Of a stretch of DNA of 64,000 nucleotides, positions 23,109 through 34,093 are shown piece by piece. The position numbers and the translations under genes are program-made. The notes under the pieces are model-generated. The model was given only the letters and a program-made list of their open reading frames with translations, did no database searches and was not told the DNA's origin. Source of the DNA: Locusta migratoria (lineage: Eukaryota; Arthropoda; Insecta; Orthoptera; Acrididae); the NCBI GenBank assembly GCA_026315105.1, contig CM048745.1, positions 283,321,747 to 283,385,746 of the forward strand, given 5' to 3'. How positions within the stretch are numbered: the stretch's first letter is position 1; every line of letters begins with the position of its first letter.

Positions 23109-23245
23109 TTTTGCTGACAAGTGGTTCCCCCAAAATCTTGGCTACGTTCTCCCCGTTCCCTTTCTTGGCCCAGCTTGGTACTGGGCCAAGAAAGGGAACG
23201 GGGAGAACATAGCCAAGATTTTGGAGGAACCACTTGTCAGCAAAA
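23109..23245. repeat. 65-bp near-perfect hairpin at LINE 5' junction
   Basis: Arms 23109-23173 and 23181-23245 pair at 63 of 65 bases with a 7-nt loop (CTTGGTA). The right arm is in frame with the R1-type LINE ORF that follows (AKKGNGENIAKILEEPL). The left arm is the same LINE sequence inverted. This fits a 5' inversion made during insertion. Confidence 0.92.
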
Positions 23246-24150
23246 CGGAGATCGGACAGAAAGGGCTCCAACTCTGGCAGCAATCATGGGATGAAGAGGA
23301 ATCCGGAAGGAGGACTCACGCTCTCCTACCAGATATCCAAGAAAGACTAGGGATGAAGCATTTTAAGCCCTCCAGGGGGATGCTGCACTTCCTCACCGGG
23401 CATGGACCCTATCCGACATACCTACGTCGGTTTAGGAGACAGGCTACACCAGCTTGTGCCTGTGGTGCCGAGATAGGCACGCCAGAACATATCATCTTAG
23501 AAGGGCTCTGCCCAGCAACATCTTTGAGCTCATAAGAACCCCAGACACGTTCCGAGTACTTGATCAAATCGCCAACATCATCCCGTGCAAAGTGCTTCGG
23601 GACTTTATCCTGAACCAATAACCGGCGTTGACGTAACACCCGACTGAGACAGCCACATCTGCCATGCCGCCGGGGGATGGACTGGTCTCCAGTAATGGAA
23701 GAATCCGCCATCCCCTGGTTTCGGAGATTAGATGTGGCAAACACCGATCGAGACTTAAGACGTAAGTTAGATGTAGGTTTTTTCAGTAAATAATAGATTA
23801 GAACACAATGGGGAAAATTTTACGGGGGGGGGGGGGGGCTGTGGTGACAACAGAAATTGGCCGCCCAGTGCCAGGGGCACGCTCATTGGGTTTCGCTCGG
23901 TGAGCTGGCCACTCCAAGTAGGCTTGTCACGCTGGCACACCTGTAACACCACAGCAGTAGCATACCAGAATACAACACATCACACCCACACACCAACCAA
24001 CACAAACATCAACACCAGCAAGATTCCAGTGGTTTCCACAGCAAAAGTGTAATGTCACCAAGTAGCCTATAAAAATCTCTATGTATTATATTATTGCCCA
24101 TTTAGTCTTAGGTAATGGGTTGTATTGTATGATATAATAATACAGAATTA
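23181..24150 (+). pseudogene. 3' end of an R1-type LINE
   Basis: The frame from about 23182 to 23535 encodes the C-terminal end of an R1-clade polyprotein: GRRTHALLPDIQERLGMKHF, LLHFLTGHGPYP-like, and a Cys/His knuckle CACGAEIGTPEHIILEG. The knuckle is CxC...H and its last Cys falls in the following LC. The frame is lost at about 23525. The 3' UTR includes a G-run (23824-23838) and may end near GTATGATATAATAATACAG at about 24145. R1-clade elements normally end with this C-terminal zinc knuckle. The copy is 5'-truncated. Confidence 0.8.
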
Positions 24151-24466
24151 AAAGAAAGCGCTCTGGTTAGCGCACGTGAATGTAGCTGCTCCCAAGTTCC
24201 ATCCGTGCTGCAGTTATCTGCTACTCGCGCCTCTAGGGCGGGTTGCCGAAGCATTTATTACAGCTTATGGTCTTTTACGGTGGGATCAGCAATTTTTATG
24301 AACTGCGTATGGGGGTGATTTACCATAATATGTTTTCTTAGTAAATGAGACTCGAGTGATCCAGCATTGTGCTCCAATGTAAGAGAATCTCGATCAAATT
24401 GCAGCTCCAAAAAGCGCCGCAGATATCACCGCCAAATGAATTTTGGAGATAACACTTGTCTTTGCG

Positions 24467-24649
24467 CCGGCCGCGGTGGCCGAGGAGACTGCGGCGCGCC
24501 AGTCACGGTTTGCACGGCCACTACAGTCGGGGGTTCGAATCCCCCCTCGGGCATGGATAATCCTTAGGACTAGCTAGTTAATAAGCAGTTTGTAAGTTTA
24601 GGGACTGATGACCCCGTAGTTAAGTCCCATAAGCTATACAAACAATTGA
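24467..24649 (+). mobile_element. tRNA-derived SINE-A with 13-bp target-site duplication
   Basis: CCGGCCGCGGTGGCCGAGG head, B box GGTTCGAATCC. Flanked by ACTTGTCTTTGCG at 24454-24466 and 24650-24662. It inserted at the start of an older SINE-B (24660-24858). Confidence 0.95.
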
Positions 24650-24659
24650 ACTTGTCTTT

Positions 24660-24858
24660 GCGGATTAGCAGTGCGCACTAAGGCGCCTTGCTGTGGTGCG
24701 CGCGGCCTTTCACCGTCAGAGGTCCGAGTCCTCCCTTTGGGATGAGTATGTGTGTTGTTCTTAGGATAAGTTAAAGTAGTTCGTAAGTTTAGGGACCGAT
24801 GACCACAGCAGTTAGGTCCCATAAAGACATAACTAACACAGACATTTAAACATTTAGA
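24660..24858 (+). mobile_element. older SINE-B interrupted at its head by a SINE-A
   Basis: GTGCGCACTAAGGCGCCTTG, then TCCGAGTCCTCCC B box, body GGGACCGATGACCACAGCAG and tail ACATTTAAACATTT. Its extreme 5' end was rearranged by the adjacent SINE-A insertion. Confidence 0.85.
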
Positions 24859-25179
24859 TAAAGCGTTATCAAAGATAGCATGTTTGAAAGTACAACCCCA
24901 TGATAATAGGATTGTTCCAAATATATAATTGAAGGAAGGAAAGGAATGACTATACTGTACTAGGACATTGGTGTAACGACGGCTAGTGACAGTGGGAAAA
25001 TCGAGGGGGGGGGGGGGCTATTGATGCCGCAGCTCCTCATCCTCAGGGCACGAGGAAAACCTGATTTATTTATTGTAGATGTCAATTTCAGGTAAGATGC
25101 CATAAAATTAATATGAGCTCGGTCCCCCATCCCCTCCAAGACCAAAATCCTGGATTCGCCACTGACTAGTGAAAATGTG

Positions 25180-25252
25180 ATCCGGTCGGGGATTCGAACC
25201 CGGGTCTCCCGCTTCAAGCCAGCAGTCAGCGGTTCCGCGCTCGACTCACCTC
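25180..25252 (-). repeat. tRNA-like sequence, probable SINE head, minus
   Basis: Minus strand GAGGTGAGTCGAGCGCGGAA... ends with GACCCGGGTTCGAATCCCCG, a good B box/T arm. The acceptor stem is incomplete, so not a functional tRNA. Confidence 0.5.
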
Positions 25253-25259
25253 CGTTTCC

Positions 25260-26438
25260 CCTCTCATCCATGTCCTCGTCTCCAGATTCTAAATCGACCT
25301 TGGCGGTGGTGTAGGCAGAATCGTGTTTAAAACATTGTTTTTACCAACTAATCTCCAGCTCTCCCCGGCGTTGTATTTTGAATGGCCAGCAATGCAGTTT
25401 GTGAAATGTCTTATCCATCCAATCCATTAGTTTCTCAAGAAATCGAAGCGTATTATTTTACCCTTCTGTAGCTGAGGCTGTGCTGTTTCACTTCTTATTT
25501 TGCAAACATTATTTCTCCCTGGGATTTGTATAACATAACCTCTCTTAGTTTGTGAATCATAAATTGTATAGACAAAAGCTTAAGTTTCACTAAGTACACA
25601 ACTTTTCATTTCTGTACATTAAGAATTATTCTTTTTATTATCAAGCCTGAACTAGTGGCTGTTTTCTCTCTTAAAGTATAAACTACAGTTGCTGCAATGA
25701 GTAAAATATTCTATGCATTATTATTATTATACCGTATTTGACTCTTTGTCAAATTTTATGTAGCCTATATTTTACTATATGTGTTACCACATAGACCTTC
25801 GTCATAGGATATCACGTGTGATAAAGGACGAACGGCGATTGTCGTATTTATCATCCGTGGGATCAATAAAATGGGCTACCAAAGGATTTACTCACTAATG
25901 TGTTTCACTACTGGGGTACTTGAGCTCCATGTCAGTCGAAAATGGCCGACCATGTAGAATATTTCCATTTTCGAACATGTATGTAAAGCGACGCATTTCT
26001 GTCACTGTTCAGCATTTAAATGTGTACAAAGTAACAGGTGCTGTAACGCCTTTCACTATTACTATTTTCTAATAGGTCGAGGACTGAGTTAAGTGTATAT
26101 TGAAATACTTTGGACAATTTCGATCTTCGTAGGACTCTTTTATGTATTCGTCCACAGAATGCATCACGCGAATACTGTGTACCACCGTCCCTATACTCAA
26201 TAATGGCAACAATTCAGTAAAGAAGTGCACCCAGACTTTCCTTTGGGTATGCCGTGTCTTCCTGAAGCTACTCGTCAATAATTGGACCTCGTAGGGCTAT
26301 CTAATTGCTGCTATGTTGATTGCTACGTTTCATCGAATGTTAGAGACACTAACAAGACATTTTCAGTAGGATTAAAATCGTGTGATTTTGTAAGATCTCT
26401 AAGTGTGATATAGTTGTCGAAGTGTTCGTCAAACCAGT
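25260..26438. other. no gene seen
   Basis: AT-rich. The short minus frame at 26069-26278 has no recognisable features. Confidence 0.45.
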
Positions 26439-26439
26439 T

Positions 26440-27290
26440 GTTGTTTTTGTTGTTGCTGTGATTGTGGTCTTCAGTCCGCAGACTACTTCGATACAGCTCT
26501 CTAAGCTACCCCGTCTTGTGCAGCCGGCCGCGGTGGCCGAGGAGACTGAGGCGCTCTAGTCACGGTCTGCACGGCCAGTACGGTCGGGGGTTCGAATCCT
26601 CCTTCGGGCATGGATATTTGTGCCGTCGTTAGTATAAGGTAGTTAAGTAGTTTGTAAGTTTAGGGTCTGATAACCCCGTAGTTAAGTCCCATAAGCTTAA
26701 CAAACATTTGAACATTCGTCTTGTGCATGTCTCTTCATCTGCGAATAAGAACGGCAACCTACAACCTTTTGAATCTGCTTACTGTATTCGTCCATCGCTC
26801 TCCCTCCACGATTCTTACCTCACCAACTTCCTTCCAATGCTAACTAGAAAGATTCTTTGATGTCTCAGCATGTGTCTCTTCTCTTAGTCAGGATATGCCA
26901 GAAACGCCATTTCTCCCCAATTCTGTTGAACACCTCATTACTTACGTGACCTACCCATCTAATCTACATCATTCGTCTGCAGCACCACATTTCAAAAGCT
27001 TGTATCATCTTTTTGTCTGAACTCCTTATCTTCCACGTTTCACTCCCATACAATGCTACACTACAGACTAATGCTTTCAGAAAGGATTTCCTAACATTTA
27101 AATTAATATTGGATGTCAACAAATTTCGCTTCTTCTGAAACGCTTTTCTTCCCATAAGCATTATGCATTTTATGTCTTCTTTACTTCGGCCATCATAAGT
27201 TATTTTGCTACCAGAAACTCATCTACTACTTTTATTTTCTCATTACCTAACCTAATTCCTTGAGCATCAAACCAGAAACGTACTATTTGT
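26440..27290 (-). pseudogene. RTE-like LINE 3' segment, minus, interrupted by a SINE-A
   Basis: Minus-strand reading has KAFQKKRNLLTSN, FLKALVCSVALYGSETW and the IQAFEMWCCRRMM block. These are the familiar C-terminal end of RTE/BovB-like reverse transcriptases. The 3' UTR runs left to GTGGTCTTCAGTCCGCAGAC. Stops and frameshifts break the frame. The SINE at 26523-26716 splits the 3' UTR. Confidence 0.8.
26523..26716 (+). mobile_element. tRNA-derived SINE-A nested in RTE LINE, 11-bp TSD
   Basis: GCCGGCCGCGGTGGCCGAGG head. Flanked by CGTCTTGTGCA at 26512-26522 and 26717-26727. Removing it restores continuity of the LINE 3' UTR. Confidence 0.96.
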
Positions 27291-27775
27291 TTACGATAAC
27301 TTTATTTTATTGATGTTGAGCGCAGATCGGCACTAGCTGAAAGATTATGGTTTTTATCTGAGCGCTGCCAACGTACGTTGCCTCGGTCGCAAAGTTCATT
27401 ACTACAAACATTGATAGTTCCAGCACTGCAGCGGGGGGCCAGTGCTTCCTTATCTTCACCGCTCCACTCCCTTGGGCAGTTGTCAATTCCGGGGCAAAGC
27501 AAGCTTTCAGACGCTCCGAACAGCCACTGCGTGAATTGTCCAACCTGTAGAGCACAAACAATAAGCGTGCTGCTCCGTTAACGCGCCTGTCATCATCTTC
27601 GATAAACAGAGAAATGTACATAGTAAACTCTTGAAAAGGTAGATGGGAGGGCAACTTTAGATATTCGCTTTAAAACGAAATTTCCTTCGCGATAAACCAG
27701 GTACGACAGGGAAAATTTTAGAGAATAATGAGCTTAAAATTTTGTTCCAGGATCATATCCGCTCTTCCAAGTAAG
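27291..27775. other. no gene seen
   Basis: 27360-27600 is moderately GC-rich with overlapping open frames on both strands. No domain or splice evidence. Confidence 0.4.
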
Positions 27776-27779
27776 GTTT

Positions 27780-27990
27780 TCAGTAGAACTTCCGTGAAGT
27801 TTGGGAAGTAGGAGACGAGGTACTAGCGGAAGTAAAGTTATGAGGATGGATCGTGAAGCGTGCCGGGATAGCTCAGTTAGTAGACCGCTTGCCCGAGGAA
27901 GGCAAAAGTCCCAGCTTCGAATCCCGGTTCCGGCATACAGTTTTAATCTGCCCGGAAGTTTCTAGAGAGACTAGGCAGAGGTTTACACTT
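27780..27990 (+). repeat. tRNA-like tandem-type repeat E, single unit
   Basis: A body with GAAGTTTGGGAAGTAGGAGA precedes a tRNA-like block GCCGGGATAGCTCAGTTAGT, with B-box-like GCTTCGAATCC, then CAGTTTTAATCTGCCCGGAA. It belongs with the two units at 57596-58015. T33 of the anticodon loop is replaced, so it is unlikely to be a working tRNA. Confidence 0.7.
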
Positions 27991-28335
27991 TTGCTCTGGA
28001 TCATTGTATTAAGGAAACTTTTGATATCAGTAATTCGAACTTCAGAAAACTTGACCTTTTTGTTTTGCCATTAGCCTGATGTATCCGGGTGAGGATGTTG
28101 GGGGGGGGGGGCATTGGGTCTGCTTAGCAGTTGCTGTGTAATATGTGTTTCCTGAGCATTTGATAGGTGTTGATGGCTCGTAATGTTTAACTGTGCAATG
28201 TAATTACGTCCATATTACTAAAATGCTATCCCAGGACCTGGTACCAGTAGCAGTGCAGGGGCAACAAACTTTCTATATACATATCAAATAATAGATAAAT
28301 GTCAAGAGACATATTTTGTTTCGGCATATATCAAA

Positions 28336-28430
28336 GGTCGCGGTGGCTTAGTGGATATAGTGCTTGCCTAGCAAGCAGACGACTCCCGGGTTCTAATCCT
28401 GGTCTCAGCACAAATTTTAATTCATTGCCT
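28336..28430 (+). mobile_element. short tRNA-derived SINE-C
   Basis: GGTCGCGGTGGCTTAGTGGA, anticodon arm GCTTGCCTAGCAAGC, T arm CCCGGGTTCTAATCCTGG, then the family trailer CACAAATTTTAATTCATTGC. Other copies at 46372, 55775 and 60440. Confidence 0.7.
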
Positions 28431-28810
28431 CTCCTTCATTTCTATATATTCTGTATACTGTTTAATAAGTTTAAATAATTTATTTCGTATCTACTGCAAA
28501 CAGGATTCAGAACGTAGTTTACAGACGGTGTCCACATATACCACTTAATGTACTTCGAGCATTTTAACATTGTGCAACACACGGCTCTGGAGATATATAT
28601 CTTCAACATTGAAAAGCATGAAAATGGAGCTCAAATGATGCACTTCATGTTCATCCACTCCTTTGTAATAAGAGCATTTAGCGACTCCCAGTTTTCGTAG
28701 AGTTTTTTTCGCTTTCATGCTTAAAAGTAGAGATTAGACACAATCACTCATTCTTAAGGAAATCAGACGTTTGAAGCTGTTTTATATACAGGAGTCTTAA
28801 TAGGGCTAAG

Positions 28811-29013
28811 GGTCGCGGTGCTTTTGCCGTGTGCTATAAGGCTCCTAGTTGTGGAGCACACGGTTGCTCGCCGTCGGAGGTTAGAGTTCTCCCTAGGGCA
28901 TGAGTGTATGTGTTGTCCTAAGGTTAGTTAAGTTGGTTTAAGTAGTTTATAAGCCTAGTGACTCATAACGCAGGATGTTAAGCCCCACAGATTTACAAAT
29001 ATTTGAAAATTTG
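28811..29013 (+). mobile_element. SINE-B with 12-bp target-site duplication
   Basis: Head GGTCGCGGTG..., GGAGGTTAGAGTTCTCCC B-box region, degenerate body, tail ACAAATATTTGAAAATTTG. Flanked by AATAGGGCTAAG at 28799-28810 and 29014-29025. Confidence 0.92.
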
Positions 29014-29029
29014 AATAGGGCTAAGCATT

Positions 29030-29734
29030 CTCCAAGTCCTGTAGACAAATCGTGTTTCTTTTGTGCACTAGAATTTAGTGGTTAATGCTTCACTGATTCA
29101 AGATTACGTTCCTTAAGAAATTGTCCATCATCTGAGAATTGTGGCAGGCAGATTTCCGATGTAGCGTATCCTGAAGTGTGTCTCACAGACTTGTCTGTCG
29201 TTGCCTTATACTCTTTAGATTAACAGATTGAGTTAATGATAAAATAGTTGACCAACGTGCTTCGCATCGTAAGCTTATAACTTACTATGCCATTGAGTCT
29301 CCTTAAAAAAAATGCGTATGTCACTTATGTTATTTTGCCTCGTTTTGCGTACTCCAGCTGCATTCAAGCGACAAGCAGCGTTTTTTGATCGAAAGTAATA
29401 AGTTTCTTGTAAGTGCACTTCTGAACTTAAGTGTTCTGACAGCTACTTACGAACGGATCATGTGATAGCATTATCAAATATTTGTTCGGCTAAATTGATA
29501 TCTCGGTGGATAAATAAGCATTCCTTCAGAAGGACAGAAAAACATCACTTAAATAATCTGCTGTGTGAAGTGTGTGAGCTACTGTTCTTCGTGAGCTATT
29601 GTTCTCCAAAAGCACATCATGTAAAACGAATATTTTCAATTAATTTCCCCCAAACGCCATTTCATTTCAACGCAAACGATTTATTTCAAATGTACCTTGC
29701 AGCAGATTTAACCATCCCCCCTCCCCCCACAACC

Positions 29735-29740
<6 letters not shown>
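29030..29740. other. no gene seen
   Basis: AT-rich. The plus frame 29462-29812 ends in the CT microsatellite and has no recognisable domain. Confidence 0.45.

Positions 29741-29802
<62 letters not shown>
29741..29802. repeat. (CT)n microsatellite
   Basis: Thirty-one CT units preceded by a C-rich segment. Confidence 0.97.
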
Positions 29803-29805
<3 letters not shown>

Positions 29806-30076
29806 ATTATAGTTGTGATAAAAAAAATCTGTGAATGTGATAGTTTGAGCCCGGTTTGGGGGCCTAATCATATTCAGTTACCGACTGGTGTGGCACAAAG
29901 TTTGGTTTTCATTACAATTAGAAAAACTTCATTGTATGTGTTTATTATCATTCATTAGTCGTTTTTTTGTTACTACAATCTTTTCACTGTGTAAGGTAAG
30001 CGTCTGCGTGTTTAAATAAGTCTGTTCGGTTGTCTACTGCTCGCTCGTGAGGGAATTGTATTTAATTTCCTTGTGT

Positions 30077-30160
30077 GTCCAAATGTTTGAAAACCTATGA
30101 AACCAAACTGGTATGGTTATCAGTCGCTGGACCTACATCTACTTAACTAACCCCTGTTTA
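30077..30160 (-). mobile_element. SINE-B 3' fragment, minus
   Basis: AAATGTTTGAAAACCTATGA, then ACCAAACTGGTATGGTTATC, matching the reversed SINE-B tail and body. The tRNA head is missing. Confidence 0.7.
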
Positions 30161-30164
30161 GTCC

Positions 30165-32690
30165 ATGACTTCCTATTATTGAGATAGCGTAAACATTCCA
30201 CTTTATCAAGTTTTGCTATCATAATTTTAATATCCCATGTCAACTTTGTACGTACATACGAAGACATAATGAAAAACACGAAAACTTGAAATTTGTCTGC
30301 AAATGCCTGTAATAAAACATCCTGTTCTTTTCAGGATAACTAAATACAGATCACAGTTGCATAAATGGAAATAACATGGTCAACATACTTGGATAAAAAA
30401 TATAATAAAAAACGCATTTTGCAAACAGCGTTTTATTTAGTCGCGGAGATTGACCTTACGTACTAATGATAATAAGGAAACTATTCATTGGAAACAAAGG
30501 CGTTTATAATTACGAAATAATTTTATTTTTTATGCATTTGTTTTTCATTTGATAGGCTATAAAATTACCGTCTACAATGTACTGATGGCAGTTATAATAC
30601 AACAGTTCATAATTATTTTTCGAAATCTCACCTCCATTTTCAGTGCATTTTTGTACTCGGAGAAGAACACTGCTTTGCTTGCACGATGTATCGTTCCTTT
30701 TTTTCTATATCCTTCTGTTCATAGTGACGAAAGAAAAGTTCACTAATAAGCAATCCGTCAAATAGAGACGTGCCGGTTTATATGTTAGTTCTCACATATG
30801 AGACAATGGGGATCGTGCAAGAAAGTGAAATGCAATCATTGTCTTGAACGCAACGCCCCCTTGTTGATTTTCGAAATATACAGAGCTGCTGTAAATGATT
30901 CATTCGTTTTTATGGCACTGTATTGTGTGTTTAAATATGTATGTCGGACGAATAAAAGGATGAAATCAACCAAGTTTGAATTTTTCCCTCTACGCACAGG
31001 TAGTAAAGTTCGTTTCATACCTCATGTACTAACACCAAGTTAGTAGCAATCGCAACAGCATTGGTAAATTCTCTGAGCTGTTTGGATAAATTCGCAAGGC
31101 GTTGCCTCAAGTGATCTGGGGACAAAGGGAACAGAGCTACATCATCTGCACCACTATCCTGCCATGCGGAAGTTCGTCGTTAAGTAGCTACCAACATCGA
31201 TGCTCCAGATGGCTGAAGATGGAAGATGAAATTGTCGGATCAGAAATCAGTTGTTGAAACAAGAGGAGTATGCAATTTATCTTTTTTTTTTTTATTGTTG
31301 AGCGCCGTGGTTGTGGATTATATTTATTTTATTTTAATAAATTTTGTTACCAGCCAATTTTTAATATCATCTTGCCAAGGCGTATTTCAGGTTTAACCCC
31401 ACTCTTCAGTTGGCGAATTACGGTTTTAATATGTAGATGTCAACATCAGTTCGGAAGCTGCAGCTGGCCTGTGCAAAATAACAAATTCTTATTGTACTTT
31501 GTTCTATTTCGCGAGTATAATTTTACGAAATTTTGTAAAAATCCCACACATCATTTATTTTACATTTTTATTTTATTTTATTTATTTATTTTTGTTATTT
31601 TGTCAACTCCAACTAGTCCACACAATACACACTTGACGAGTTTACGGTTCTATTCATGCGTCAATCATTTGGATTATTTATAAAACCGTCTTTACAGCAA
31701 ATTGAAACGTGATAAGATTAAGCTCATTGTCACCGTGTCAGATGAATGTGAAACACTGTCAGCGAACACAAGGCCGTGACAGATTATATTCAGTTTGCAA
31801 TGTCTCTGTCGGCTACTAAATGTAGGCCATCATGTTTCAAAATTTTAAAATTTGTTTCTCACAAGGAAAAAAAAGGCCTCATAAGTACTGTCTAAATACA
31901 TGACTTCCACTCTGCTACTTGTGTCTTTCAGGTGACACCCTGGAAAATAAACGTAAGAACAGATTCATTGTAATGAATACACTGTACTCTGTAAAATTTG
32001 GTATAGTTATCACCAAGCATGTATTCTGGGTTATCCCGACTTTTACTCCAGCGTGGCTTCTGAAACACTAAAAAATTTTTAAAAAATTAAGGAACGTTGC
32101 TGCGTGATTTTCCCTTATCCTTGGTCAGTTTGAGGTATCTCCTTTCCAGGCGTTGGCTGATGTGATAAATTCACTTTTGTACCACGAACTACTGGCAACA
32201 TATTGTTGTTCGTTCCATTCCATCACCTTTACGTAATGCTATTCATGGTATCTTGTGTCTTATGGAATGAGCACATTTTATGGCATGAGCACAAACGCTT
32301 CAGTCTTGAGAGTCGAGGTCATGTACGATTACTTCATGTGCCCTTGCTTGACGGAAGAGAACGCTTACTGTTGGTTGCCTTTTGCTTCTCTGTTTATCAT
32401 AAAATGTTAAAAAAATAATAAAACAAAAATCTTGCGACAAAAAATAATGCTCTTTGCTTGGTAAAGCAGAATGCTAACAAATTTCGTTACGAATTACTGT
32501 TCCATTTACACCAAAAGTCTTCAAAAACGTTTAACATTATTTGCTTACCAGATTATATGAGGGGAACGTGGTGAGAGTGGAAGTCTGAGACGTGTAGGTG
32601 TTCACCGTTCTGGATTATTGTAATGATGTGAAGCAATTAAATTAGTTGTTAATACTACGAGCGACACATTTTACCTTGGGTCTAACAAAT
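30165..32690. other. AT-rich sequence, no gene seen
   Basis: No splice-bounded exon. The plus frame 31270-31683 is low-complexity Phe/Tyr/Ile-rich from T-rich DNA. Confidence 0.45.
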
Positions 32691-32714
32691 GAATACTGTT
32701 GCTTGTTTACAAAC

Positions 32715-32800
32715 CTTGTAAAGTTTACCTGACGATGGCGTAACAATCGAAAACCGGTTGCTAAACCAATAAATGAGCAGAATATCTCACAGTTGTCTTG
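32715..32800 (+). repeat. possible Penelope-like terminal motif
   Basis: ACCTGACGATGGCGTAACAA, then TCGAAAACCGGTTGC, resembles an 'acctgatgatgg ... gaaaccggt' motif recurrent in arthropod genomes and often linked with Penelope-like ends. Assigned from memory only. Confidence 0.3.
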
Positions 32801-33028
32801 TGTGTTTCATTTGTAATGTATAAAATACCAGCTTAAACCCGCGGCTCCGCTCGTGTGTTCGTTGATTATGATAGATAATGCTCGAAACGTCAAATCGATT
32901 TTTTAAAGATATGTATTAAAAGAAATTTCTTTTTTATTGCTTTATTTATTCTTACATTTCCTTATTCGTATGCTTATCCTTACAGAGAAAGAGCTGAAGA
33001 TATTTTAGCACGCATAAACTAAATATCT

Positions 33029-33295
33029 ATCAGATCGCTATAAAACCTTGCCTAAAACCTTGCTCAGGTATAAATTAGTAACTGTACAAATATTTAAGTC
33101 TCTGCGCCTTGTCGTTCGGACCTGATAAGCGCACACCGAACAGACATTCACATTAATTATATATATATTGCTATCCGATCGCCATAAAACCGTGCCTAAA
33201 GCCTTCCCCGGGTAGACATTAGTAACTGTACAAATTTTTAGGTCTTGTGGTTTAGACGTGATGAACGTACAGCGAACAGACATTCACATTTATAG
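33029..33295. repeat. two tandem ~140-bp units
   Basis: Units at about 33029-33157 and 33173-33295 share CAGATCGC/CCGATCGC-CATAAAACC, TTAGTAACTGTACAAAT and CGAACAGACATTCACATT. Spacing is about 145 bp. Confidence 0.8.
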
Positions 33296-33599
33296 ATATA
33301 GATTTGTCAAGAACCGACGGAACAGTCATTGAATATGGGTAAACACCGTTTCGATTATTTTTTATCCGACTATCCAGTTTTAAAGCTGTTGACAAATACC
33401 TTTTCTGGCACCGTGCCTGAGATCTGCAACGCCGAATGACATCAGTAGTCGGTAAAAAAGACACACATTTGTTTATTGTAATGAGGTAATTTCGCTAGCT
33501 GTCGTTCCGGTGCGCATAATTTGCACTAACTCTTGTCAGAAAGCAAGTGAGTAATTTGGCAGCATAAAGTAACTGCTTAGGTTTGGCGTGCCGAAAGAA

Positions 33600-33960
33600 G
33601 CCTCTCACCGGCGAGTGGGTCCAGTCGAGAGGAGCCTTGTGTGTGGCCTTCCCACGACGGCACGCCCCGCCCGCGCCGCGCCGCGCGGCGAAAGGCCAGG
33701 CGCGACCCCCGCAGCCTCGAGCGGCTTCGTGTTCCACGCTTGTCGCAACCTCTGTCACTCTCCCGTACGTAACTCTGCCCCAGTCCATTAATCTGATACT
33801 TACCCGTGCGTATTGCAGACACTCGATCCGCATTCCTTCCGGTGCAAAGCCGGGCCGTTGCCAAAGCAATCTGCCAATCTCGCCTCACGTGAGAAGCGAG
33901 TCGGACAAGGCGATCGGACCGACAACCGAATCTAGCGATGTCGGACGACTTCCCACGTTT
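33600..33960. promoter_or_regulatory. CpG-rich island, possible promoter
   Basis: Much higher CpG and GC than its surroundings (for example CCGCGCCGCGCCGCGCGGCG at about 33675). Overlapping open frames on both strands are a result of composition. It may mark an unannotated first exon or 5' UTR. No Kozak-plus-donor arrangement was convincing. Confidence 0.4.
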
Positions 33961-34093
33961 TCACCCCTCAGTTCGCTTTGAACACATACTGACAATCTCT
34001 AGGTTTGCTGAAAGTAAAAGTTTGTAAAATAAAGATCACCACGTACGCAGAAAATGAAATTCCAGTCGCTGTAATCATGTGCAACACATTTAC

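Noticed and set aside
22772..23233. 153-residue minus-strand protein
   Set aside because: It crosses the hairpin and GC-rich block, reads the LINE in the wrong frame, and has no splice or start context.
27859..27937. Functional tRNA gene
   Set aside because: The anticodon loop lacks T33, and the same trailer recurs at other tRNA-like blocks, indicating a repeat.
31270..31683. 137-residue hydrophobic plus-strand ORF
   Set aside because: Phe/Tyr/Ile-rich from T-rich low-complexity DNA, with no domain or regulatory context.
33495..33981. Several overlapping ORFs on both strands
   Set aside because: They are open because of high GC content, with no domain or splice support. Retained only as a CpG island.
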